Source of the DNA: Pedobacter frigidisoli
GTDB lineage: Bacteria; Bacteroidota; Bacteroidia; Sphingobacteriales; Sphingobacteriaceae
Length of the DNA stretch: 64,000 nt
Direction: 5' to 3'
Assembly: GCF_004331675.1 (NCBI RefSeq)
Contig: NZ_SJSN01000013.1
Coordinates: 86,799 to 150,798 of the forward strand
Below the pieces are notes generated by a model. The model worked only from the letters and a program-made list of their open reading frames with translations, searched no databases and was not told the origin of the DNA. Position 1 is the first letter of the stretch. Every line of letters starts with the position of its first letter. Of this stretch, positions 55,471-64,000 are shown in pieces. A program made the translations under genes and the position numbers.

Positions 55471-57795
55471 TTACTTCACAATCATCAGCTTCGCAAACTT
55501 TAGCAATAACTGTTTATTACCTAAACCTTGGAAAAACACGGTTGCTTTAACATCAGGCAAGGTTCCCTCTAAACTTATAATTTTTCCGAAACCGAATTTC
55601 TCATGCTCCACTTCCATGCCACCTTGAAATTCATGTGGTAGAGATGGCGTAAATCCAGGTGTTGGAATATGTGCCTTTGCTAATAACGAAGTCGTTTTCG
55701 GGCGAACGGGCGGCGCCGAAGTGGTACTAGCAGGTTTTGGTTTGCTAAAGAAATCACGCGGTTGTGAGGTCCATGTTTTGCGTTCATCGTCGAAATTACC
55801 TTCAATGACATTACTTTTTGCTGGTTTTACATCTAATTCTAAGAACCTCGGATTAATTTCGTTAATAAAACGACTTGGTTCGCAATTCGTTAATGTTCCC
55901 CAACGGTAACGAGAGGTAGCATAAGTAATGGTCAGTTTTATTTCAGCACGGGTTATTGCTACGTAAAACAAACGACGCTCTTCTTCTAAATCGGTTCGGT
56001 TGGTTAACGACATTTGCGATGGAAAGAGATTCTCTTCTAAGCCCACAATAAATACGTTTTTAAACTCCAAGCCCTTTGCCGAGTGAATGGTCATTAACGA
56101 AACCGTATCCTTATTTTTATCGCCATCCTTATCATCATTGGTTAAAAGCGCAACATCTTGCATAAAAATATCGAGGCCTTTTTCCTCAATATCCTCACGC
56201 TCCGAAAACTCCTTTATACCATTTAACAACTCTTGAATATTCTCATAGCGACTGCGTCCTTCAACACTATCGTCGGTGTAAAGCTCCTTTAAAATTCCTG
56301 CATGTTGCGCAATAAACAAAGCTGTTTCATAAGCATCCAATTTTTTAGCTTCCGCTTGGAAACTCTGAATCATCATCGAAAAATCATTCAGTTGGTTTGC
56401 TAAACGACCATCAACAAGTTGCTGTGCATTGGAAATTACATCCCACATCGTTTTATCGTTCTGGTCTGCAGCAACGATAATTTTGTCAATTGAAGTATCT
56501 CCAATTCCGCGTTTAGGATAGTTAATTACACGTTTAATCGCCTCTTCATCTTTTGGGTTAAAAGTCAATCGGAAGTAAGCAATCAAATCCTTGATCTCTT
56601 TACGTTGATAAAAAGATTGTCCACCATAAATTTTATAAGGAATATTTAGCTTGCGCAAACCTTCTTCCATTGCTCTACTTTGCGCATTGGTACGGTACAA
56701 AATGGCAAAATCTTTATGGTCGTAACCTTTAGTGCTACGCTCCTGAATAATGGCTTCGGCAACTAACTTGCCTTCCTCATTATCCGTAAAAGCACGAGAA
56801 ACCTTAATTCTATCACCTTCAGCATTCTCAGAAAACACATTTTTTTCCAGCTGATTTTTATTGTTGGCGATGATGCTACTTGCGGCATCAACAATATTTT
56901 GGGTAGAGCGGTAATTCTGCTCTAGTTTGTAAACTTTTAAGTCAGGATAATCACGCTCAAAATTTAAAATGTTCTGAATATTGGCACCACGGAAAGCATA
57001 AATACTCTGCGCATCATCACCCACCACACAAATATTTTGATAGGCAGCAGCCAGTTTTTTCACAATGGTATACTGCGAAAAGTTGGTATCCTGATACTCA
57101 TCCACCATTAAATACCTAAATTTTTGTTGGTATTTATTTAAAACATCCGGATGTTCCTTTAATAAAATATTGGTTTTGAAAAGCAAATCGTCGAAATCCA
57201 TTGCACCTGCTCTAAAGCAACGTTTTGCATAGGTTTCATAAATCTGGCCGATCAGGGGGCGTTTATTTTGATTATCTTCCGCCTGGATTTGGTCGTTAGC
57301 CTGGTATTCTCCCCAAGAAATCAAATTGTTTTTAGCAGAAGAAATCCTATTAAAAACGAAGTTCGCGGCATATAATTTATCATCCAATTGCATCTCTTTC
57401 AAAATGGCACGGATTACACTTTTGCTATCGTCGGTATCGTAAATGGTAAAATTGCTTGGATAACCTATTTTTTCAGCCTCAACACGTAAAATTTTCGCAA
57501 AAACCGAGTGGAAAGTTCCCATCCAAATGTTTTTCGCCTCGGCACCCACTACTTTTGAGATACGCTCACGCATATCCTTACTCGCCTTGTTGGTAAAGGT
57601 TAAAACCAGAATATTAAAAGGGTCAGTTCCGGTCTGAATCAGGTGCGCTACACGATACGTTATTACACGTGTTTTGCCCGAACCAGCGCCCGCAACAATC
57701 ATTACTGGTCCTTTTGTATTCTCTACTGCTGCTCTTTGTTGTGGGTTTAATCCTTCTAAATAATCCAAATCGGCTCCTGTTTTTTTGAGGCTCAA
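55471..57795 (-). CDS. UvrD/PcrA-family ATP-dependent DNA helicase
   Basis: The 774-residue SF1A helicase has the Q motif LNPQQRAAV, Walker A AGAGSGKT (35-42), motif II VDEYQDTN (about 230), motif III GDDAQSIYAFRGA, motif IV YRSTQNI, motif V TIHSAKGLEF and motif VI VAITRAE. The C-terminal 60 residues (MEVEHEKFGFGKIISLEG) form the Tudor-like domain by which PcrA/UvrD binds RNA polymerase. It unwinds DNA 3' to 5' in repair and at stalled transcription. It stands alone between repeat-rich gaps. Confidence 0.95.
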   Translation of the reverse strand: MSLKKTGADLDYLEGLNPQQRAAVENTKGPVMIVAGAGSGKTRVITYRVAHLIQTGTDPFNILVLTFTNKASKDMRERISKVVGAEAKNIWMGTFHSVFAKILRVEAEKIGYPSNFTIYDTDDSKSVIRAILKEMQLDDKLYAANFVFNRISSAKNNLISWGEYQANDQIQAEDNQNKRPLIGQIYETYAKRCFRAGAMDFDDLLFKTNILLKEHPDVLNKYQQKFRYLMVDEYQDTNFSQYTIVKKLAAAYQNICVVGDDAQSIYAFRGANIQNILNFERDYPDLKVYKLEQNYRSTQNIVDAASSIIANNKNQLEKNVFSENAEGDRIKVSRAFTDNEEGKLVAEAIIQERSTKGYDHKDFAILYRTNAQSRAMEEGLRKLNIPYKIYGGQSFYQRKEIKDLIAYFRLTFNPKDEEAIKRVINYPKRGIGDTSIDKIIVAADQNDKTMWDVISNAQQLVDGRLANQLNDFSMMIQSFQAEAKKLDAYETALFIAQHAGILKELYTDDSVEGRSRYENIQELLNGIKEFSEREDIEEKGLDIFMQDVALLTNDDKDGDKNKDTVSLMTIHSAKGLEFKNVFIVGLEENLFPSQMSLTNRTDLEEERRLFYVAITRAEIKLTITYATSRYRWGTLTNCEPSRFINEINPRFLELDVKPAKSNVIEGNFDDERKTWTSQPRDFFSKPKPASTTSAPPVRPKTTSLLAKAHIPTPGFTPSLPHEFQGGMEVEHEKFGFGKIISLEGTLPDVKATVFFQGLGNKQLLLKFAKLMIVK

Positions 57796-57901
57796 AAATA
57801 AGAATTCTTAATGTTTTTATTGAAATTGTGGAGAAATAAAAAGCAAATTCTTTTGAAAAGCAAAACCTGTGTATCATTGGTAACGTTAGTCCTTTGCTTT
57901 G

Positions 57902-57944
57902 CTAAACCCGATGAAAATCGGGGCGCCGCTTCGCCAAGGTTTAG
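57902..57944 (+). repeat. Small nested palindrome
   Basis: CTAAACC (57902-57908) and GGTTTAG (57938-57944) enclose two inner hairpins, CCCGAT/ATCGGG and GGCG/CGCC, a cruciform-like unit upstream of the helicase gene. Confidence 0.65.
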
Positions 57945-58111
57945 ATAAGTTAGGTTTGTGCTGCTATTGAGGGATTAAAACCTGTTAGCTAAAAATTACA
58001 ATATATGAGGGTGTAAGAAAATGTGAGTTTACTGTATCAGCTTAAAGTTCTTACATTTCTTATCTCGTTGACAATACGTTTAGTGAAAGCAAGAGCATGG
58101 ATTAAGCACTT

Positions 58112-58282
58112 ACCACCCCTTGCCCCTCCTAAAATAGGAGAGGAGCCGTTTGTGATTAGGGAAATGGTCTGCATTTATTTTTGGCTCTACGGTTGAACCC
58201 ACCTACTTAAATATTGCTATAACATTTTCAATAAGCAATGACCAGCTCCCCTCATTATCTTCAAGGAGGGGATAGGGGTGGT
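58112..58282 (+). repeat. 171-bp MITE-like element with 19-bp inverted ends
   Basis: The left end ACCACCCCTTGCCCCTCCT (58112-58130) matches the complement of the right end (58264-58282) at 17 of 19 positions. Each end can also fold on its own (CTCCTAAAATAGGAG; CTCCCCTC...GGAGGGG). It contains no frame and shows no clear target duplication. The rest of 57796-58441 holds the small palindrome and no gene. Confidence 0.65.
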
Positions 58283-58441
58283 TTTCTATTGGCATTGGGT
58301 CATTGTCATACAATGATTACGTGTTAGTTTTCAAATGCTGATTTAAACAATGCAAATTCAATTCTAATACTTACCAAATCTCATATTTATGCCAAAATTA
58401 CCTACCATTAATTTAGGAATAGAATTTGATATGTTTTTGTC

Positions 58442-58753
58442 ATGGAAGATAATAATTTTGAGTTTACTGATATTCCCGAGGGAGCAAGCACAGATCTATA
58501 CGCTAATTTAAAAGAGAAATTAGAAACTGTTGAGAAATTTCCGGGTATTTACGTGTTTAAGTTTATTTTGACTGGAGGAATAGATAAATTAAAGGAACTT
58601 AGTGCCATTTTACCTCAAGATGAATTTATTGAGCAACAATCTAAAACAGGTAAATATGTATCAATTACAGTAAAAAAAGAAATGCAAAATGCCGATGAAG
58701 TAATTGCGATTTATAAACAAGCCGCAACTATAAAAGGCATTATGACACTTTAA
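58442..58753 (+). CDS. DUF493-family protein (YbeD-like)
   Basis: The 103-residue protein has the DUF493 pattern: a FPGIYVFKFIL strand (about 34-44), a helix, then SKTGKYVSITVKKEM (about 66-80) and a final alpha-beta unit, an ACT-like ferredoxin fold. Small regulatory proteins of this family are of unknown function. It stands alone with its own terminator 6 bp after the stop. Confidence 0.85.
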   Translation: MEDNNFEFTDIPEGASTDLYANLKEKLETVEKFPGIYVFKFILTGGIDKLKELSAILPQDEFIEQQSKTGKYVSITVKKEMQNADEVIAIYKQAATIKGIMTL

Positions 58754-58759
58754 TATTTT

Positions 58760-58800
58760 AGCCGTTCAATATTCTATTTATACCATTGAACGGCTTTTTC
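58760..58800 (+). terminator. Terminator of the DUF493 gene
   Basis: Perfect 11-bp stem AGCCGTTCAAT/ATTGAACGGCT with TTTTT behind. Confidence 0.9.
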
Positions 58801-58832
58801 CATTTTTTTATTTCAGCTTTTGCTTGTTAAAG

Positions 58833-59005
58833 TGATGCTATCTTTGCTTTGGTCCTTAATCTTTCAGCTTTGGTCTTTAGTCTTTGAATGATGCTATGTC
58901 CGCTCTGGTCTTTAGTCTTTTAACTTTGGTCTTTAGTTTTTAGTCTTTGAATGATGCTATTTTCGCTTTAGTCTTTGGTCTTTCAGCTTTGGTATTTCAT
59001 CTTTT
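58833..59005 (+). repeat. Degenerate tandem repeat, three units of about 56-63 bp
   Basis: Units begin with TGATGCTAT at 58833, 58889 and 58952. Each contains iterations of CTTTGGTCTTTAGTCTTT. It lies between two convergent genes. The reverse complement resembles 46058-46100. Confidence 0.8.
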
Positions 59006-59013
59006 ACCTCAAA

Positions 59014-60528
59014 TTACATCCAACCCTCATTTCCGCTTTCTACTTGATATAGCCAGTAATTTACCAGCTGTTTAATCTCACTATAATTTCCGTATTTAAA
59101 ATGAATTTGGCCAGCTGCAGTGTGTAGCGATAAATGACCAACATCTATGCCTTTATGCCATGGATATTGAAAAGTGGTAATGGCTTGAATTTTATTTGGC
59201 ATCACGATTTCATTCGAAACATCCCAAATACCACTAGTTTTAATAATAAAATCTTGGTCAACTGAAATTCGATGCCTGCGGTAGCTAATGTAAATCATGA
59301 AAACGCCAATAAGTAAGTATGCAATTGCTACACCAATAAAGGGTTTCACCTCTGGAACATTAAAAGCTACAATTAAGAAAATGGAAACTGGCAAAACCAA
59401 TTTAAAGAAAATTGGTAGATTCAGAAATCGCCAATCGGGTATAAAAGTTTTTCCTTTTACGGGCGCAATGCCTAATATCATTTTCAATAACTCATCACGC
59501 TCTGCGGGGTTACAACCAACAATTTCTAAAGTATTGCCTTGCATTTCGTGGCCTTTTTTATTCTGACCGAAATGCGCTTGCTTCAAACTCATGTTCAGCA
59601 TATTCAGCTTTTTCTGAAAATAATTTTGACTGTATTTTGTAATCTGAACCTTATTCGGACTAATCAAAGTGCTTTTCTTCGCAATTAAACCAGAAGATAG
59701 GAGTAACGAATGCTTATGCTGACTTATTTCCAGTTCAAAATATTTATAAAATGTTCTAACCAAATTAATAATCAATAAGGCAACCAACAGTATCACAACA
59801 ATTACCGCCACAGAAAATAATGTGGCCAAACCCATCACAGTACTTTTAACATAACTTTTATCCAACTCAAAAACATCCATAATATGTCTTGCCTCTTGAA
59901 CAGTATATAAGAAAAAGGCCGACATTAGTGCTAAACTTTGTCCGTAATTGGAGGTTAAACCAACTTTAAACAAAGTCCATGCGCTAATTCTTAACAGCGG
60001 AGTTTCTGTTGTTGAGGCAAATTCATTATCAGTTTCTATTGTTTCTTCAACCGAATCCGCTCTTCGACTTAATAAGTGTTCCTTTAAATTATAGGCCGAA
60101 ATTTCATCAATTGCTTTTATGCTAACTTCTTCGCCTTTGGCCCCCGCAGTATCGATTTTTAATCCATAAACACCAATTATCTTCTGCAGAATATTTTGGT
60201 TAATATTTACCTGCTGTATTTTATCCAACTGAATAATTACTTGGTCGCGATTTAAAACGCCCTTATTAACCACAAATTCCTGTTTCTCCTTATTTAAAAA
60301 GAAAGTAAATTTTAAATACCATAAGTAAGCGTAAATAAGGCACAATAAAATTATGATACCAATAGCCAGTAGCGTATAATTTAGATAAGTTCCGCCAATT
60401 TTAACAAAGGCATAAACGATGAAGAAAAACATGGCTATACCAACTTTGAGCATGGTGTGGGCGGCCATAACGATGATACCGAAAGCCGATTCCCGCTGAG
60501 GTTTACTAAAATCTTTATCCATTATCAT
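59014..60528 (-). CDS. Bacterial PH-domain membrane protein (YdbT-like)
   Basis: The 504-residue protein has three paired-helix membrane regions (about 20-72, 195-262 and 370-412). Between and after them lie bPH2 domains with the family pattern (VIQLDKIQQVNINQNILQKIIG near 94-115 and NKVQITKYSQNYFQKKLNML near 300). It would sit in the inner membrane with PH domains in the cytosol. The role is unknown; in Bacillus the YdbS/YdbT pair affects sensitivity to antimicrobial peptides. Its ATG overlaps the upstream partner's stop by 4 bp, as expected for a pair. Confidence 0.85.
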   Translation of the reverse strand: MIMDKDFSKPQRESAFGIIVMAAHTMLKVGIAMFFFIVYAFVKIGGTYLNYTLLAIGIIILLCLIYAYLWYLKFTFFLNKEKQEFVVNKGVLNRDQVIIQLDKIQQVNINQNILQKIIGVYGLKIDTAGAKGEEVSIKAIDEISAYNLKEHLLSRRADSVEETIETDNEFASTTETPLLRISAWTLFKVGLTSNYGQSLALMSAFFLYTVQEARHIMDVFELDKSYVKSTVMGLATLFSVAVIVVILLVALLIINLVRTFYKYFELEISQHKHSLLLSSGLIAKKSTLISPNKVQITKYSQNYFQKKLNMLNMSLKQAHFGQNKKGHEMQGNTLEIVGCNPAERDELLKMILGIAPVKGKTFIPDWRFLNLPIFFKLVLPVSIFLIVAFNVPEVKPFIGVAIAYLLIGVFMIYISYRRHRISVDQDFIIKTSGIWDVSNEIVMPNKIQAITTFQYPWHKGIDVGHLSLHTAAGQIHFKYGNYSEIKQLVNYWLYQVESGNEGWM

Positions 60529-61067
60529 TCAGCATCTTTAATTGGATTTTGAATTAAATCCAACTTGCTCAATAGCAAATCTCTAATGCTTTTGGCTTCA
60601 TCAATCGGTATTCCTGAAATTTTAACGTGCCCTGTTTGGCCTCCAGCTGTAAATATTTGTAATGAACCCAATTTATACATTCTAGAAAAAATGCCCTCAT
60701 TCAATTCTATATGCTGAATTCTATTTAATGGAACAATTGTAGTAGATTCGGCGATAATGCCACTCTTGTAAATCACATCTCTGGTTCTAATGGCATAGCC
60801 ACGTTTTTTAAAGCTAGCCCTCAAAATAATGAAGAGCAATATCATAAATGAAAGGTATAAAGCGCTTAACAAAATGGCATTCGGCTTAAATTCATCAATA
60901 AAGCTAACACCTAAACCAACAACTATTCCACCAATAACAAAGCAGATAAAAAAGTTAATGCAAATGATATTCCAGTAATTGGAGTGAGGATTATTTAAAG
61001 GAATTTCCTCGTATTTCGGAAGCGTTTCTAGATCGATAGCTTCGTTGGTAAATGAATTTGTTGGCAT
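60525..61067 (-). CDS. Bacterial PH-domain membrane protein (YdbS-like)
   Basis: The 180-residue protein has two membrane helices (about 33-55 and 63-85), then one bPH2 domain with TTIVPLNRIQHIELNEGIF split over about 113-132 and LGSLQIFTAGG (about 137-147). It is the smaller partner of the next gene, with a 4-bp ATGA overlap, and the two probably form a complex. Confidence 0.85.
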   Translation of the reverse strand: MPTNSFTNEAIDLETLPKYEEIPLNNPHSNYWNIICINFFICFVIGGIVVGLGVSFIDEFKPNAILLSALYLSFMILLFIILRASFKKRGYAIRTRDVIYKSGIIAESTTIVPLNRIQHIELNEGIFSRMYKLGSLQIFTAGGQTGHVKISGIPIDEAKSIRDLLLSKLDLIQNPIKDAE

Positions 61068-61124
61068 GGTTTAAAGGTATAAAAGAAATGTATCTACCGA
61101 TCAGACTCATCTTAAAATCTTTTG

Positions 61125-62114
61125 TTACCTCGCTACAATAAACTTTTTGGCGGTATTGTACTGGCCAGAATCTGATGTGATTTTGAAAAAATAAATACCA
61201 GGAACAAAAGTTGTTGTATTAATTTCCAAAGTGTGTTTTCCTGTATTAAGGTATTCATTTACAACCGTTTTTACCAATCTACCCATCAAATCAAAAACCT
61301 GAATATTTAGCTTATCCGTTTCGGGTAAAACCACATCTAAGAAAGTTTGTGTAGCAGCTGGGTTTGGATAGTTTTGAGAAACTACAAATTTCAAGAATTT
61401 ATCGAATATCGCTTTATTTATGGCGTCGAAAATTACATAACTAATTAACCTGTAACCTCTAGCATTAGGATGATAGGGATCTTGATATAATGAAAAATCT
61501 CTCCTCATGGCAATATTTACATCAGCAAGGTAGATTTTAAATTCTGTTGCCAATCGCCTGTAAACGGCATTAATTGCCCGAATGTTTGTATTTACCTTTA
61601 CAAGAGTCGCATTGTTCCTGTCATCGGCAAACTGGAGAGTGCATATAATTGGAACTAATTTTTGAGCAAGGCTAACCTTTATTATGGACCGCATATTGGC
61701 TTCTGTTTCCGCAACACTTCCTCGTCCATTAACAATTGCAGCTGCATCGTTAATCCCCATGTCAATCACAATAAAACCAGTTCTATCTTTAATTGCATTG
61801 TCAATTCGCAATAAACCTTGAAAAGTTGTTTGTCCGCCGATACCATGATTGGTAATATCTACAACTTTACCAGTATAGCAGTTTAAAAAATTGTTTTGCA
61901 ACATGGTTTGAAAACCAACCCCACCAACACCCTCAACTGTACTGGCACCAAAAGTTACAATGTTAATACTGTCTTTAGAATAGTATTGAGCGGCTTCTGG
62001 GCAACTTACTCTCGGTCCAGTCGCTGTTTGCGCAGATGTAGGAAAACTTAAAGAAGAAAGCAGCAGAAGAAGTGGTAATACTAAAGCACTAAATCTAAAT
62101 GATATAATTCTCAC
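61125..62114 (-). CDS. SGNH/GDSL hydrolase with T9SS sorting tail
   Basis: The 329-residue protein has a signal peptide ending TSAQT. The SGNH blocks are FGAST (catalytic Ser58), GIGG (91-94), GIND (120-123) and DPYH (Asp212, His215). Residues 245-329 are a type A T9SS C-terminal domain (VSQNYPNPAATQTF, FDLMGRLVKT, LEINTTTFVPGIYFFKI). It is therefore secreted through the type IX system to the surface. Such esterases may deacetylate glycans; the substrate is unknown. Confidence 0.9.
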   Translation of the reverse strand: MRIISFRFSALVLPLLLLLSSLSFPTSAQTATGPRVSCPEAAQYYSKDSINIVTFGASTVEGVGGVGFQTMLQNNFLNCYTGKVVDITNHGIGGQTTFQGLLRIDNAIKDRTGFIVIDMGINDAAAIVNGRGSVAETEANMRSIIKVSLAQKLVPIICTLQFADDRNNATLVKVNTNIRAINAVYRRLATEFKIYLADVNIAMRRDFSLYQDPYHPNARGYRLISYVIFDAINKAIFDKFLKFVVSQNYPNPAATQTFLDVVLPETDKLNIQVFDLMGRLVKTVVNEYLNTGKHTLEINTTTFVPGIYFFKITSDSGQYNTAKKFIVAR

Positions 62115-62263
62115 TAACAGGGTTTAAGGATATCCGTTTAAGTTCGCAATTTACAAAAAAAATGTAGAGATATATTTGTTGTTATTATTTTTTACAAATT
62201 GAAAAGATTGCATTTTTTGTTGCGAAAATATCAGCAGGCAACTGGCAATTATCATCGTCAAAT

Positions 62264-62295
62264 TTGCATCGTTAACTTGCTAAAACCTATATTTG
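62264..62295 (+). promoter_or_regulatory. Bacteroidota-type promoter of the M20 gene
   Basis: TTG at 62264-62266, a 21-bp spacer and TATATTTG at 62288-62295 match the -33/-7 consensus. This predicts a start site near 62301 and supports the ATG at 62313 over the upstream in-frame ATG at 62199. Confidence 0.65.
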
Positions 62296-62312
62296 CCCAA
62301 ATTCATTTTGTT

Positions 62313-63683
62313 ATGCAAGAGATTAAAAATTATGTAGAAACGCACAAACAACGTTTTTTAGATGAGTTGTTTGAGTTATTACGTTTTCCATCGGTTAGTG
62401 CCGATCCAAAATATAAAGCCGATGTACTAAAAACGGCTGATTATGTTGCCCAAAAATTGAAAGATGCTGGTGCCGATAAAGTTGAAATTTGCGAAACTGC
62501 TGGCTATCCAATTGTTTATGGCGAAAAAATCATCGATGCTTCTTTACCAACTGTTTTAATTTATGGCCATTACGATGTTCAACCAGCAGATCCATTAGAG
62601 CTTTGGAAAACACCACCGTTTGAGCCAACTGTTCGCGATGGTAAAATCTACGCTCGTGGTGCCTGCGATGATAAAGGACAATTCTACATGCATGTAAAAG
62701 CATTCGAATTGATGATGGAAACCAATACTTTAGCCTGTAATGTAAAGTTTATGATCGAGGGCGAGGAAGAGGTTGGTTCTGCTAATCTTGGTATTTTTGT
62801 AAAAGCAAATGCAGAGCGTTTAAAGGCAGATGTTGTACTAATTTCCGATACTTCTATGATCAGCATGGAACATCCATCAATCGAGACTGGTTTACGTGGC
62901 TTGGCTTATATGGAAGTTGAGGTTGTTGGTCCTAACCGCGATTTACACTCTGGTGTTTATGGTGGTGCAGTGGCAAATCCGGCTACTATTCTTTGCAAAA
63001 TGATTGCTTCCTTGCATGATGAAAATAACCATATTACCATTCCTGCTTTTTACGATAAGGTGATTGAATTAACTGATGATGAGAAAAAAGCCTTAAATTC
63101 TGCTTCTTACGATGAGGCTGAATACACTAAAGATTTGGATATTGAAGAAGTTTGGGGTGAAAAAGGTTATTCGACGCTAGAGCGTACAGGCACTCGCCCA
63201 ACTTTAGAGGTTAATGGTATTTGGAGTGGTTACATTGGCGAGGGCGCCAAAACCGTATTGCCAAGCAAGGCAAATGCTAAAATTTCTATGCGTTTGGTTC
63301 CTAGTCAAAGCTCTGAGGAAATTGCAGAAATTTTTACCAAACATTTCGAAAGTATTGCGCCTAAAAACGTTAAGGTTAAGGTTACACCTCACCACGGTGG
63401 TGAGCCGGTGGTAACGCCAACGGATAGTGTCGCTTATCAAGCTGCAGAAAAAGCAATTGAAGATAGCTTTGGTAAAAAGGCAATCCCAACTCGTGGTGGT
63501 GGAAGCATCCCTATCGTTGCTTTATTCGAAGATGTTTTGGGCATTAAATCAGTGCTTTTTGGTTTCGGTTTGGATAGCGATGCATTGCATTCTCCAAACG
63601 AAAAATACGATATCTATAATTATTACAAGGGTATAGAAACCTTGCCTTTGTTTCATAAATATTTTGCAGAGTTGAGTAAATAG
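62313..63683 (+). CDS. M20-family dipeptidase
   Basis: The 456-residue protein has the M20 zinc ligands His86 and Asp88 (YGHYDVQPAD), bridging Asp119 (GACDDKGQ), the Glu pair in EGEEEVGS (149-156), Asp179 (ISDTS) and the last His in DALHSPNE. The lid domain starts near LHSGVYGG. It is a cytosolic CNDP/PepV-like dipeptidase by length and motifs. The start is chosen from the promoter at 62264-62295; the longer frame would place the promoter inside the gene. Confidence 0.93.
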   Translation: MQEIKNYVETHKQRFLDELFELLRFPSVSADPKYKADVLKTADYVAQKLKDAGADKVEICETAGYPIVYGEKIIDASLPTVLIYGHYDVQPADPLELWKTPPFEPTVRDGKIYARGACDDKGQFYMHVKAFELMMETNTLACNVKFMIEGEEEVGSANLGIFVKANAERLKADVVLISDTSMISMEHPSIETGLRGLAYMEVEVVGPNRDLHSGVYGGAVANPATILCKMIASLHDENNHITIPAFYDKVIELTDDEKKALNSASYDEAEYTKDLDIEEVWGEKGYSTLERTGTRPTLEVNGIWSGYIGEGAKTVLPSKANAKISMRLVPSQSSEEIAEIFTKHFESIAPKNVKVKVTPHHGGEPVVTPTDSVAYQAAEKAIEDSFGKKAIPTRGGGSIPIVALFEDVLGIKSVLFGFGLDSDALHSPNEKYDIYNYYKGIETLPLFHKYFAELSK

Positions 63684-63703
63684 CTCATTATTAAGCATTA
63701 ATT

Positions 63704-63740
63704 AATCCCTGTTTAGTTTTGCTAAGCAGGGATTTTTTTT
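63704..63740 (+). terminator. Terminator of the M20 gene
   Basis: A 13-bp stem with one wobble, AATCCCTGTTTAG/CTAAGCAGGGATT, 5-nt loop, then eight T. It ends 3 bp before the group II intron. Confidence 0.9.
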
Positions 63741-63743
63741 TGG

Positions 63744-64000
63744 GTGCGCCGGGCATGTCAATCGACTATAGGGTTAGAGTCCCGAACACGCTTAGCAGTA
63801 GGAAGTGTTAGCCAGAGACAAGGGTGTCGTGGGTGACTGCGAATCTGAAGGAAGTCCGCGGCAAATATGGGGGCCTACGAACAGAAACTGTATATGAGGC
63901 GGATTTAGTCCGGGTGATGTTGCCCAACAAACAGAAGCCCAATACTGCACGGGGACTATTACGTATATACAGAGGCCACATCCATAGGAAGTAGATTGTC
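63744..64000 (+). mobile_element. Group II intron, 5' part (continues past the window)
   Basis: It begins GTGCGCCGGGCATG, the group II 5' boundary, and runs through typical domain I sequence (CTATAGGGTTAGAGTCCCGAACACG, the GGTGTCGTGGGTGACTGCGA region, GAAGTCCGCGGC, GGGGCCTACGAACAGAAAC). The sequence style matches bacterial chloroplast-like introns rather than class C. The reverse-transcriptase frame, if present, and the 3' end lie outside the window. Confidence 0.85.

Noticed and set aside
62199..62312. 38-residue N-terminal extension of the M20 dipeptidase
   Set aside because: A good -33/-7 promoter lies inside it, and the conserved protein begins at 62313.

Overview
The window looks like a piece of a Bacteroidota chromosome, most likely family Sphingobacteriaceae and close to Pedobacter. 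The reasons are the A+T-rich coding style, three SusC/SusD outer-membrane pairs, FAS1 (fasciclin) lipoproteins, a type IX secretion sorting tail, Bacteroidota-type -7 promoter elements (TAnnTTTG), and many short palindromic intergenic repeats. This is judged by eye; no database was searched.

Layout. (1) 1-16.9 kb, + strand: the 3' end of a GH106-like rhamnosidase, then a six-gene block of FAS1 lipoprotein, SusC, SusD, FAS1, FAS1, SusC and SusD in the order F-C-D-F-F-C-D (seven genes), with no enzyme inside it. (2) 17.5-30.4 kb, - strand: a polysaccharide utilisation locus (PUL) of SusC, SusD, a GH43-like propeller, GH2, GH43 and GH39. An 18-bp direct-repeat motif (two CAGGAT half-sites 10 bp apart) lies in front of the FAS1/SusCD block, in front of the PUL susC, and again in front of the PUL glycosidases. 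In each case a TTAACCAAATA-like element follows 36-40 bp downstream. The two loci therefore look like one regulon, which is the strongest new observation here. (3) 30.9-39.5 kb: DUF1543 protein, FAD-dependent protein, M60 metallopeptidase with two LacI-like palindromes upstream, small unknown protein, M23-like peptidase, membrane metallophosphoesterase and hybrid histidine kinase. (4) 39.6-48.7 kb: a sulfate assimilation and siroheme cluster with an Rrf2 regulator, sulfite reductase, CobA, a Met8-TSUP fusion, CysH, CysD and CysN. A second, divergent CobA at 51.2 kb carries a 33/35-identical copy of the same upstream promoter element. (5) 49-63.7 kb: bestrophin-like channel, small lipoprotein, glycogen genes glgA-glgC, UvrD/PcrA helicase, DUF493 protein, two bacterial PH-domain membrane proteins, a T9SS-sorted SGNH hydrolase and an M20 dipeptidase. 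(6) 63.74 kb to the right edge: the 5' part of a group II intron sitting directly behind the M20 gene's terminator.

How the parts work together. Surface glycan capture and import (SusCD, FAS1 proteins) appear co-regulated with periplasmic or surface glycosidases. The sulfur cluster would take sulfate to APS (CysDN), to sulfite (CysH) and to sulfide (sulfite reductase), while CobA and the Met8 domain make the siroheme the reductase needs; the fused TSUP domain probably moves a sulfur oxyanion. Intergenic regions at 17, 46, 48.9, 50.9, 55 and 58 kb hold several families of palindromic or tandem repeats. I saw no tRNA, rRNA or CRISPR array.
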